A DNA stretch of 64,000 bases, from contig JAQGEQ010000380.1 in NCBI GenBank assembly GCA_034620365.1, forward strand, positions 372,001 to 436,000. Direction: 5' to 3'. Source of the stretch: Pegea sp. RAD2-039. Lineage: Eukaryota; Chordata; Thaliacea; Salpida; Salpidae. Below the pieces are notes generated by a model. The model did no database searches, was not told the origin of the DNA, and was given only the letters and a program-made list of their open reading frames with translations. Positions within the stretch are counted from its first letter, which is position 1, and every line of letters starts with the position of its first letter. This document shows, in pieces, positions 47,755-58,855 of this stretch. The translations under genes were made by a program, and so were the position numbers.

Positions 47755-47860
47755 ACCTTTCATCACTATATTTCTGCTTAAGTTGTTTATTTGCTATGAG
47801 AGCTGTAGAGTTTGGCATATTCAGTCATGCGTTGAATAAAATAAATAAACTTTTCTTCTG
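47755..47860 (+). mobile_element. second LINE-type 3' tail family
   Basis: Copy of the tail at 42945: CTGCTTAAGTTGTT, TGCTATGAGAGCTGTA, CATGCGTTGAATAAA and an AATAAATAAA end. Located in the spacer before the 3' end of LRCH. Confidence 0.6.
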
Positions 47861-48615
47861 CCATCTTAGAAATTGTTATTTGCGTTTTATTCAAGATGAA
47901 ATAAAGTTTAAAATCAGCCCTCATTATCAATAACATTAAAATGAACAGTTATAAAGTTCTAAATATGAAAATACTGGCTCCACTTATAATGAAATTTAAT
48001 TATCAATTTAAATCATCAGGTTTTGGAATGAAGACAAAAATCATATTTTTACATATTTTGAAGTAAAGTATCATTACAAAGTCATCCTAATTCTTCAATT
48101 ATAAAACTCTTTAAAATATTACACATGAAAGTAAAGATTGGACAAAACTTACTTTTTCAAAAATATTTTATGAAACACTTTGTTGAAGTAATAGACATAT
48201 TTGTTTCTTCATAAGTTACTCAAGTAAAAATATTCATATTTTTCTTATTACAAAGAAATTAGAACAAATTGGATACAAAAAGACAAAAGTAATTTGATTT
48301 ATACTTTTGAAATAGTTTTCAGAAATAGAAATTTCTTAAAGTAAACAAATTTTCGAACTTATTATACCGACCAGACACACTTTAAATTGATTACAGATAG
48401 AAATTAATTGTTAAACAACAAGAGATGAAAATTTGGTCAAATGGCATTTATGATTAGAAGTTTTTTTCAAAGTATTTAGTACAAATTACAGCTGGGATAC
48501 GTGATAGCAGCAGAAAGAAAAATAAATGTGTATCTAACTAAAGAGTGCAAGTATATCATAATAAAATTGATAAGCCTAAAAAGACTGTTTATAGCCCTCT
48601 TTTAAAAAGCAAACT

Positions 48616-50553
48616 TCAAGATCTTTTGTTTAAAAGCTGGCTGTGAACAAAAGAAGGAACAACTTTAACAGATGGTGGTTGAGATAAAGAGATTGAACTA
48701 TTTTTGGTTAGGGAGACATTTTTCATGAGAGCATTTACTGTATCAACTACACTTTTTAAGCTTTTTTCATGCATTATATCACTTGAAGTGCATAAATCTT
48801 TTGGTTTAACTCCAAGCCTTGGGCATACTTCAAGAAAGTTCTCAACATTTCTACGAGCTTTTGCTAATGAGAGTGTACGAACAGCAGGAGATGGAATATG
48901 GATGGTTGTAATTGATCTTGGTTTTACATAATTGGCAAGCTGGCAAAGGACTACACCATCAGAAAGAGCTGATTGAAAATCATTTCCCAATCTAATCTTT
49001 AAAGCTTGTTCAATCTTTAAACGTACATTTTCAATCAGCTCAAGCTCTTCATACATCTTTTCAGCTTTTCTTCTTACAGTAAAACCTGGTTCATCACCTA
49101 CATCTGATTTTTGTCGAGATTTCAAGACCTTTCTTGGCTTCACAACGCTTAAAATTTTTGTCTGGTCGCTTGACTTGCTTGCAGGAGGGGCATAACCGGG
49201 AAAAGAAGGACTACTGCTGCTGGTCACTGAGAGTTTTGACTGGGGTAACTTAGTTGATGATGGAATGGGAACTTTGGGTTTATGTGTTCTTGGAGAACTT
49301 TGTGTTTCCCCTGGTGATGAAGTTGATTTCTCAATTCTCTTAGGACTGCTAGCCAATTTCTTCTTCTCTGTCACCTTCACAGGAATCGCACGTTTTTCCA
49401 ATTTTCTGACTTTAATAGGTTTAGGAGGACGTAGTTTAAGAGGAGGAGGGGGTATTGGGGCTTTTGTGGGGAGCTTTGTTGCCGATTTTTTGGGCGATTT
49501 TCCCATTTTTTCTAATGATTCAACTGAAGCTTGTTTTGATTTATTTTTTACAAGACTTGAAGGTTGATTACTTATTGGAATCTTTATAGTTTTGGTAGAT
49601 TCTTCAAGTGTTTCAACACTTTTAACTTCATCTTCCAGTTTTTTAAGATCAGCTTTTAACTCGCTTTCCAGTTTTGTATCTGAGGTCTCTTCAGGAAGAA
49701 TATTATCAAGAAACTGCAGAGTTTCTTCAGGTACAAGAGAAAGTGAGGTCCTCTGATTAATCACACCTTCAAATGATTGATCTTTTTGCTGAAGTTTGCT
49801 TTCAGACTGTTTGGTGATTTGCAGACGAGCAAGATCAGATTCAAGAGCTTTGAAGAAATGAACACGTCCATACTTCAACACATGGAGAGAAGGGATCTTC
49901 AGAGGATTCTCTTTCACGTTGAATTGTCTCAGTGACAAGATATTTTTATAACACAAAGGTATCATCACAATACGATTTGAAGCAGCATTGAAGTAAATAA
50001 GAGGAAGCTGTGAGATATTTTCAGGAAGAATCTCTATTTGATTACGCGAAACATCAAGATGAAACAATGACTGCATCAAACCAATTTCATCTGGTATCTT
50101 TGAAATTTCATTTCCACTTACATCTAATTCCTGACATTTATCCAGCTGACCAATATCATTTGGTAGACTTGAGATTTTGTTGTTTTGTAAGCGCAAAACA
50201 AGAAGGCTTTTCAATGCAGATATTGAAGATGGTATTGTAACAAGAAGATTATTGCTTAAATCTAAAGTATTAAGCAATGAAAAGTTGATAAAGAACTCTG
50301 GTATTGTTCTAATACTATTTCTAGCTAATATGAGATTAACAAGACAAAACCAATCACCCACTTCACATGGAACTTCTTGTAGAGAATTAGATGAAAGATC
50401 TGCATGAGTTACATCTGAAAGGTCATACTTATCATTAGATAAGTAGTAGATGTCTCGAAATTTTCTGCTAGGAATAGTTAATAAACCAGATGATTGTGCT
50501 TCTTCAAGATATTTATCTGAATTTTTGGGATTATGACGTAAAACTGAAACCAT
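48616..50553 (-). CDS. LRCH-type leucine-rich repeat and calponin-homology protein
   Basis: Single uninterrupted frame of 645 residues from ATG at 50553. Residues ~45-220 hold about eight leucine-rich repeats (e.g. LNTLDLSNNLLVTIPSSI, LFHLDVSRNQIEILPENI), preceded by the LRCH lead-in KYDLSDVTHADLSSNSL. Residues ~225-500 are a disordered Lys/Pro/Ser-rich region with a PIPPPPLKLRPPKP stretch. Residues ~505-615 form one calponin-homology domain (FQSALSDGVVLCQLANYVKP, then RNVENFLEVCPRLGVK). LRCH proteins are cortical scaffolds that bind actin- and septin-associated partners and DOCK-family exchange factors. Length and order match the family. The complete lack of introns is odd beside the intron-rich neighbours and may point to a retrocopy origin. 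Which of LRCH1-4 it corresponds to cannot be said. Confidence 0.93.
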   Translation of the reverse strand: MVSVLRHNPKNSDKYLEEAQSSGLLTIPSRKFRDIYYLSNDKYDLSDVTHADLSSNSLQEVPCEVGDWFCLVNLILARNSIRTIPEFFINFSLLNTLDLSNNLLVTIPSSISALKSLLVLRLQNNKISSLPNDIGQLDKCQELDVSGNEISKIPDEIGLMQSLFHLDVSRNQIEILPENISQLPLIYFNAASNRIVMIPLCYKNILSLRQFNVKENPLKIPSLHVLKYGRVHFFKALESDLARLQITKQSESKLQQKDQSFEGVINQRTSLSLVPEETLQFLDNILPEETSDTKLESELKADLKKLEDEVKSVETLEESTKTIKIPISNQPSSLVKNKSKQASVESLEKMGKSPKKSATKLPTKAPIPPPPLKLRPPKPIKVRKLEKRAIPVKVTEKKKLASSPKRIEKSTSSPGETQSSPRTHKPKVPIPSSTKLPQSKLSVTSSSSPSFPGYAPPASKSSDQTKILSVVKPRKVLKSRQKSDVGDEPGFTVRRKAEKMYEELELIENVRLKIEQALKIRLGNDFQSALSDGVVLCQLANYVKPRSITTIHIPSPAVRTLSLAKARRNVENFLEVCPRLGVKPKDLCTSSDIMHEKSLKSVVDTVNALMKNVSLTKNSSISLSQPPSVKVVPSFVHSQLLNKRS

Positions 50554-53134
50554 CTTAATGACTTTATTTAAACTTCTTATTGATTATTACAAAAAATGAC
50601 TGTTCTAAAAAAGAAGATATTGTTTATGTATAATATAATCATGGTATCTTTCAATAAAATTAGTTTTATCACTATTATGTTAAACACAGATTGAAAGAAA
50701 AATTAAAACATAATTACAAAATTTTTTGTGCAATTATAAAACTAATTTTTGACTTTATATTCAAACAACATAAAAGTTAAACAATAGTTAAAAACTTTTT
50801 ATCATTTGCAACAGAACATATATTAAATCCATTAAAAACTCTTCCCCATAATATTTACTTAATTAGTACTAATTTCATTTAGTATTAATCATAACCTGAT
50901 AATAAAAAACAGATTTAAAAAGTTAATCTATCATATACATCAATAAATGTTGTAATTAAAAATGTGTACAAAATCATTCAAAAAACTAAAAATAAAATAA
51001 ACTAAAGGTTTAAAACAGTTGATAATGTAAGTACAAATTTATACAAATAAGATAACATTCAAAAATATTTTTTGAATGTATAAACTTTTATTTCTATAAA
51101 CAAATCAAAAAATTGTTTAGATAATTAACAATCAAGTAAAAATAAAACAATAAATCATTAAAATTATTTAAATTAAACTATAAAAATTAGGATATAAATA
51201 ATTATCACGTTTTAATTTATGTAGTAAAGTTAAAACATAAACTTATCTTATTATATGGCATATTAAAATTATTATATCCAAAATATGTTAAAATTTATCT
51301 AATGAGAATTATTCATAAAAATATTCTATAAAAGTTGATAAATACAAGATGATAAAGAAGTTAACAAAAGATAAATAAATACAAGAGGAAATCACTTCAA
51401 GATTTGATTATCTTTAGTAACATAGTAAACTAAGTATATTATTAGTATAATTTTGCTAATATTTAATTTTATTCACTAATAATTAAACAATCAATCATTT
51501 CATAATTAAGACTAAATTTAATTTAGGAGAACTTGATATCCAGATTATTTACAATTAAAATTATTAAAAATGTTAATATAGTCTTGTTTATTTACACATA
51601 TTAATTTTAACTATCTTTTTTAAGACAATCTTCTTTAGACTTTGGATTTGATAACTGCTAAATCCATATATTTTTTAAAGTTTAAGTATATATTATAATA
51701 TCAAAAACTACTTTTTAAAAATTATAAAAAGTTAACCTACATTTTTAATAACAAATATTTCAAAATTACTTGTTTGATATATTCAAAATTATAAATATAA
51801 TACAGTATTATATTTTAGTATTAAAAGATAAAATTCTTAAAATTTAAGAGGAAATGAGAATAAAATAAATTGAAAAAAGTTGTTAAACTGATATTAAATA
51901 TATACAAAAAAAATAAAAATTTCAATAATATAAATGTATGTGAAAAAATTCAATGATTGAAAATTAAAAAATAATGATAATTTTTAAATATAAAACTATT
52001 AAATTATTATAATAAAAGATGTTTGTTGAAGTATTTAATTTAAAACAAACATATGTTTACATATTGTTTATTTTAAGATAATATGTGAAAATTTTTACGC
52101 CCATGAATAAAATGGAGGCTAAAACAATTTACGTTTAAAAGGAAAATTTTCTCTTTTTTGAGAGTTAAATAAAGCTCAAACTTATTTTTTTCAAAATCTT
52201 TAATAATGTTTTAATAAACTTAAATTTATAAACAGAGTTTATAGAAATCTTTTATAGAATCGTTTATTATACTTTGTATTCTATGAGCTGTCTTTTAAAG
52301 GTTATATAAATAACATAATTCAAGTTTTGATTCATTTTGAATTGTTTAGTGTTTGTTACTTTTTGGCAAGAGTATATTATTATTAACGAGTTTTCTTAAA
52401 TTAATGCTATTAGTACAACAACTGCAAAGGGTACAACAACTACAAAAATTTGCTAATTAGAAAATTAATCCTTCTAAGAGATACAAAACTCCAAGTTTTA
52501 AGCCGGACTTGGAGCCCCGTAGGCAGTTTGTTAGTTAATGCCTTCTGACAGCTCAATAACGCCAGCTGAGTGCAGCTGCATCAGTCTGCCTCTTCCGCTG
52601 CATAAAGTGGCCTGCGTGGAAAGTGAAGTCTTGCTGTTTGGCAACCATTAGATATCCATAATTTCTGCCCAGACCGAAGCGGGCCAAAAAAGTAGTCTTA
52701 TCTGGCTTAGTACAGATCAAGCCTTATCGATTATAAAGTATCACAAAAATAAACAGACACTGTATCTGTAAGCTAAACAGATTATAAGAAGAAATGAGAA
52801 CAAAATTCTTGTCACACTTTTGATAAAAATTTTTTTTAATAAATTAACTTTATTTTATTAAATGACTCTCAGATACTTAACACAAATAACACATATAACG
52901 ACTTTAACTATTTGGTACTTTGGTTTTTAGTCCTTAGTTTTTTCGCTCTTTAACTTTGTGGTCTTTTAATTGTCAGTCAAGGTAAAGATTTTTGATCAGT
53001 TAGTCGAAAAGTAAGTACATTAAAGAACAAGTAAATCGAGAGTCAAAAATTAAAGAACCAGATAATTAAATATATATTTATATAAAATTACTTGATAATT
53101 TAAGTTGCATACAAAAATTGTTTCTAGTTTTTGT
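50554..53134. other. A+T-rich intergenic stretch with one GC-rich repeat
   Basis: 2.6 kb upstream of LRCH and downstream of the dsRBD gene (both minus). The first 1.8 kb is extremely A+T rich. The repeat at 52483-52690 stands out by composition. No gene is supported. Confidence 0.45.
52483..52690 (+). repeat. GC-rich dispersed repeat, family R
   Basis: Blocks AAGCCGGACTTGGAGCCCCG, TAGGCAGTTTGT, GACAGCTCAATAACGCCAGC, TGAGTGCAGCTGCATCAG, GCTGCATAAAGTGGCCTGCG and CTTGCTGTTTGG follow the same order as in the minus-strand copy at 37965-38155. Base composition is far richer in G+C than the flanks. Confidence 0.75.
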
Positions 53135-54972
53135 TCAGCTTATAATATCATCAGGATCTAATCCTAGCATGAAAAATGATTTGCGGGCAGCACTTTCACG
53201 AGCTTCATTTTTACTTTTATAACCTTTTCCATCACACGTTATCGTAAAAGTTTGAAGAGCTTTTTTGAAACTTTTGCTTGTAACGGTACAGTCATATAAA
53301 GGCATCTGAGGAATGATCTAAAAAAATTAAACAAGTTTTAAATTTTTGAGCTAAGTGATTGAACGTATGTTTACATGTGTGTGTCTAAGGTTTGACAAGT
53401 TATTCTATATGATAATAAATATAATCTAATAAATATTATTAAAGTTGAATAATTGCCTTTTCTGTGTGAATTGCCAGGGGGCAACCAGTAGAGCTTGAAT
53501 AATATTTTAGTTTTGCTTTAAATGGATAATTTCCCTTAAACTTTTTATCATCAAAATCAGTATTGAGATAGTTACGTAAAGAGAATAACATCAATTTTGC
53601 AGCAGAATCTTCAGCTTCAGAAGAAGTTCTCATCGGCTATAACATGAAAACTTTACATTTTTATTCAAATAGAAAATGATAGTAAACCTGGATAGAGGTC
53701 GTCTCCAGCATATCAACATTTAAGCAGTTTAAGTTTTTTCCGTTTGTTCCACCGTCTCTCATAACTTTCACGTTTCTGTTTTCATTAGAAAGTTCTTTTT
53801 TTATCAATGAAGTTACAGTAGTACTGTAAAGGTATTTGTTGTAAAATGGAAGAGTACCTCCATTTTTCAAACAAAGTTCATTTAGTGCTTCTGTAATAGT
53901 TCAAAAATAATCAACAAACTCATTAAACTTCCAATTTTTTACCTTTATAGTCTTTATTATCATGTCTATAGTTTGGATGGTCAATTACTGACAGTTTAGC
54001 AGCAAACTGTTCTCTATTAATCTTTTGTGATTCTGCCGATGAAACAGTTGTCTGTTGATGATAAATTTAATTGTAAAAGTTAAAATAACAGCATTCAAAA
54101 GTTTGTCAAATTTAAATTAAAAACCTGTAAATAAATCTTTGTGCTTTTTTTCATTTCGGGGTTAAACATATGAATTGTTGTATTATACAGAACCGCAGGT
54201 GTAAATGAAGCTACATGATAAATAGGAGGGAGGCCAGTTACTTGGCGACAAAATATATCTAAAGTTGTGCATGGGTCACCATGTTTAGAATATAAATTTT
54301 GCTGCAGCAAAGCCTGTTTAAAATGATTTCAAAACTTAGTCAGTTTTCTAAAATGGTAATTTTTTATGTCCTACCTGTTTAGCTGCTGCTTCAATCGCAT
54401 CTTCTTCTGTTAGCCGGGGTTGAGGATTCATTGCAGCGAAAAAGCTTTTAAAAGTCGTTGTTGAAAAGTAAGAACCTTTTTTTTCGTAGGTCTTGTAACT
54501 AACCCAGGTTTCATCTCCACCCTAAATTAACAGCTTAATTTTTATTTATATCATTAATAATTTATATTTTTTACTCAAAGTAATCATAACTTGATTTATT
54601 TTCTTTTTAAAATCAAATTTAAACCTGTTTTTTAAGAAATTCTTTCAGCTTTTGCTGGTAGTAAGAGCCAAAATGGTGTCCATCATCACCACCTCCTCTA
54701 AACCCACCATTGCTTGCTTGACGCTTATAAAGACTATAATCGTCCTGTAAATAATCCATGCTTAAATGTCAGCCTCGTTTTAATCATTAAAAACTCACTA
54801 AAGTTTTTAAAATATTTTTGGACATTTGGAAATCGATAGTTTGTTGATTACCAATAACCTGAGAAGAATTTTGTAAAAATGGAATCCTAGCCGCTAACTT
54901 TTTTTCCTGCTGCGGTCGCATTCGACCCATACAAGAGCGAGTCAATTGAGATAATAATCGGAGCTTACTCAT
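53135..54972 (-). CDS. protein with four dsRNA-binding-domain-like segments
   Basis: Eight or so exons on the minus strand from ATG at 54972 to TGA at 53135, with introns of 50-100 bp; roughly 480 residues. Four segments fit the dsRBD pattern (helix, strands, then Ala-rich second helix). The first ends in EDAIEAAAKQALLQ; the second has VTGLPPIYHVASFTPAVLYN and a later INREQFAAKLSVI; the third has GTLPFYNKYLYS and ends SSEAEDSAAKLMLFSLRNYL; the fourth has MPLYDCTVTSKSFKKALQTF and ends KSKNEARESAARKSFFMLGL. No kinase, deaminase or RNase domain is attached. The N terminus (MSKLRLLSQLTRSCMGRMRP) is basic with no acids and could be a mitochondrial presequence. I cannot match it to a named family; likely an RNA-binding cofactor. 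Confidence 0.7.
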
Positions 54973-55095
54973 CTTGATTGACTAAGTTCTTTTAGAAGAA
55001 TTTTGAATTAAATATGCTGTTCAAAAAATCAGATTCTAAAAAGTATTCAACCTTGCTTGATAGAGAACAATACAAAAATTAACAAAGAGGTCTTA

Positions 55096-55103
55096 TGACG
55101 TCA
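55096..55103. promoter_or_regulatory. palindromic CRE-type site TGACGTCA
   Basis: A perfect TGACGTCA, the CREB/ATF consensus, lies 124 bp upstream of the ATG of the dsRBD gene, within the expected promoter. In such A+T-rich DNA a perfect GC-containing 8-mer is rare by chance, but a second one occurs at 35930 between two convergent 3' ends, so chance is not excluded. Confidence 0.35.
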
Positions 55104-58100
55104 TTATCATCACTCATTATGATATCATTCTATAAGATCGTCGAGTGCTGGATAAATGTTAATCCCCGTATCTTTAAAACATTCTAAAATAACTAAAAAT
55201 ATTTTATCAAAACATTTCATTGTAATTTTGATGGTGACTATGAATTGTTTTAACATCAAAATACTTTTTTGTGTAAATTTTGATAAACCTAAATGATGAC
55301 TACTAAAATATAATGCTTCTAGTTAAAGTGTTTTTTTTAACTACTAGAATTCAAAACATTATCAAAAATACGATTTTGAATTTTAAAATAGTCATTACAA
55401 AGACAATTAAAGAACTTATATTATTATTTTTAAAAATTGAAGATATCTTTCAACAAAATTTTCGAAGTTTATCTTTTAAAAAGATTTAAAAAAATGAAAT
55501 TTTGGCAAATTTGATAAAAGTCAAATTTAAGCCTCTTTTAACAAACTTAAAGATTTTCAATCAACTTAAAAGGCATATCAGCTCATTTTGATTTAATCGC
55601 ATTATAGCGTAATGTCTAAAATTTACCTACATCTCGCGGATGTACTATTTAATTGAGCTTGAAGCTTCAAAAAAACTGCAGCAACACAATTAAAGAAAAG
55701 TTTTTTTAAAGTTGGACATGAGATTAAGATTAAAAGATTTTTTTAAGCTCCTTTAATCTTTAATATAAAGAAAGTTTTATAAAAAGCAATATTTTTTAAG
55801 TAATAAATAAATGATAGTGTTTAATATGAAAAAGTTAATATATTTCTGATAATACTATTAATTATATATTTAATAATATTGTCTAATATGAAGAAGCTTT
55901 TCACCTAATCTATTTCGTCTATTAAAAACATAAAATTTACCCGCATATAGTTTTTCATCAAAACTAATTCATAGAAATGATAATTTTGTGCAAGCTACTA
56001 GACATCAATACATTATTACTACTTTATTATTCTAGCAACAACAGTTTCATTTTTAAAAAGCATTTAGAATATATTTTGAAATAAAGACCTTAATTCTAAC
56101 ATTATCTCGACTTTTGAGAATCAGTTATAAATAATTCTTTAACATTAATCTATTTGATTAACAAAAGAGTTTTGGTAAATTGTTGAGAGTCTGTAAAAAA
56201 TGACTTTAAGACTGGTAAACTAGTTTTAAAAGTTTTTAGAAATCATAATAATCAGTGTTTTGAAAATCATTTAGTAAAATTGTGTAATATATATTATAAA
56301 TATTGAAACAAACTCTCCATATTCAAAATTTTATGTTTAAATAAAGGGGTGTTGTACTTTATTGATTGCACATTAAAAAATTGGCAAAAATATCAGCCCC
56401 TTAAATCAAAATTCTTTCATTGATTATACTACCTGTAAGCTTTTTTAAGCCTGTTGAAATAAATTTGAGTATTTTTGATTTGGTGGTTTCTAAAATAGTA
56501 AACGTGATTTAATATCAATTTGTATACATACAAATAAAATCAAATTTTAGATTATTAATATTTGTTCTAAATGTTAAAAGCAGTTTTATACTGTTTGTTG
56601 TATCAATATTAGAAATTAATCAAATTATGATTCATAATCTGTATCTTTAATTCTTGACTTAAAACTTAGTTACTTTTTTTATGAAGCTAAACCTAAATTA
56701 AAGAACTGGGTAAATATAGTTAGTTATGAATGATGAATTAGCTTTTTTTAACTCAAAAACAGTCAAACTAACGGTGTACATTTTTTAGGACAAAATATTT
56801 TAAATAATTATTTCCAGAAAAAAAAATTAATTTTACTTTATATTTATAAACTAGCTTAAGCCCTAAACAAAGAACTTAATCTACATATGCGCCAAAAACA
56901 CATTTTACCTCATATTTTTACTTGCAACTTTAATATCAAAAACTTTAAATACCAAAATAAACTGTAAGATGTTTACAAAATTGTAAAAAGATTTTTTTAA
57001 CCATTGTGAAAATATAATTTAAAGAATATTTATAAAAGAAAATACACTAAAAGATTTGAAAAACCAGAAAAGATAAAATAATTTGTTTGATGCCAAGTGC
57101 AAATGTCAAAATACCTTTCCTATTATATAGCTAAGACTATAATAAATTGGATACTTACTTGGTAATTTATAAACAGTTTTATCTTAAGCACACAACAAGG
57201 CTCTTAAAATATTAGAAAACTTTTGTCTTCATAAATTATTTCTTTATCACATATTATGAAGAGCTCTTAACAGCGACATGAAATTACAAAGTTTAAAATT
57301 TTGATTCTTAGAAATATAATGTTTGACTGAAAGTTCAGTTTAGACGAACATCAAGCTGAAAAAAACTCTATCTCTTATATTCCTTAAAATAAAAAAGAAA
57401 TAGAATGAAATATGTTTTCTTAAACTGTTATAAAAGGTGTTTCAGTTCTGCTAAAAGAAATAAACAGATCGGTAACATCTTGGCTTACATCTAAAATAAA
57501 TTTGTAGATTTTAAGTTCTTTACTGAGTATAATTCATATATCAGCTAGTATAAAATTTTAACACTTCATTTTTGTTAATATTTTTGCAATCACTATTTCA
57601 AATAACCTGCATTATGTTCATTATAATGAAATTTTAATGTGTAATATTCCATATAAGATTTGAACTAAAATTAGTAATCATTTTTAGATTTTAATGAATT
57701 AAAAATCTGTCATTTACAAAGCTGAGCTGAAGATATTGGAACGTTGTATGTTTAATCTGAAAAAATATATATAAAAGTTAAAGTATAACGAGCTTTGGAT
57801 TATTAAAGAGATGTAATAGGATAAAACTATGATAGAAAATATAATCTTTAAGTTGAGAAAAGTTAGTAAATTAAGTTAGATCTAATTTTTAAATTGTATT
57901 CTTAAAATTCTTGCACAATTTTGTTTGAGGATTAGATAAACTGTTATATCTCCTACTTAATCAGTAAATCCTTTTATTCATGTCAAATTTAATTGAAGCT
58001 TTTTTAAGAATATTTTGATGGCAAAATACTTAAAACTTGTAAGCAACATTTGTTTGCTAACAATCCATTAAATTTGTAAAAAAGACAACGATTATATTTT

Positions 58101-58254
58101 AATGTGTGATAAAAGTATAAAACATAAAGTTTACTAAACATCATGCTTTAAAAGATAGACAGCTATAAAAGCATAAAAAAAGAAATTTAAACTATAAAAA
58201 ATCTTTTGTAAATATGTTTGTTGTTGAGTTAATGTGATCTTAACTGAATAATAG

Positions 58255-58640
58255 AAAAACTGTCGAACAAGACCATGAGGCTTGTGTTTACGCAGCGGCT
58301 TAAGAAAAGCCAATTTTAATGCGAAGCTAAGAACGAGTTTGTAAGCGGCTTCGTTGCTAAGGGAGATAATCCGCACAGATGGTCGCTTTTCGTTGTCGGA
58401 TTTTCTCATCGGATAATCCCCACATTGCTGACACGACAGAAAGAGAAAGAACCACAAAAACGTCGTCGTCTCATCCTTACTTCTTTGTAGGTTTTGGTAG
58501 CGTATTTGGAATTTAATCCTAGCACACCTAACCGTTTTTTCAGAGCTCTCTCTCCTTCTCTCATTTTCCTTAAGCTTCTTTGAGCCTTGAAACACAGCTG
58601 AATCTGACTTTCGGCATATTTAAGTTTATTGCCTACTTTC
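58255..58640. promoter_or_regulatory. CpG-richer island upstream of the BTB gene
   Basis: About 400 bp with many CpG dinucleotides (GCAGCGGC, AAGCGGCTTCG, TTTTCGTTGTCGG, ACGTCGTCGTC) in a window where CpG is scarce. It ends about 215 bp before the BTB start codon. Two overlapping minus-strand frames (58595-58134 and 58642-58406) cross it but resemble nothing known. I favour a promoter or noncoding first exon, possibly bidirectional; an unrecognised gene remains possible. Confidence 0.4.
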
Positions 58641-58855
58641 AAAAATAGCTCAAAAGATATGAGAAAGAAGATGAATTTTTAGTTATATCTAAACTTAATT
58701 CGAGTATTTTCATTTTTGTTTTACTTCAACGAGGATTTATTTGATTAGTTATGTTTTATTATTTTTTACTTTTTTAGAACATTTTATTTCTATTGTTCTT
58801 AGATTTTAATTTTGTAGTACATTATCAATTAGTACATTTATCAATTCCAACTAAA

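Larger units (their letters stand above)
54973..58855. other. divergent intergenic stretch, dsRBD gene and BTB gene promoters
   Basis: 3.9 kb between two divergent genes. Mostly very A+T rich with no supported gene. A palindromic CRE-type site lies near the dsRBD gene (55096), and a CpG-richer island at about 58255-58640 lies just upstream of the BTB gene. Confidence 0.45.

Noticed and set aside
49265-49567. Plus-strand frame of 100 codons opposite LRCH
   Set aside because: It is the antisense shadow of the Lys/Pro/Ser-rich linker of LRCH, whose domains prove the minus-strand frame.
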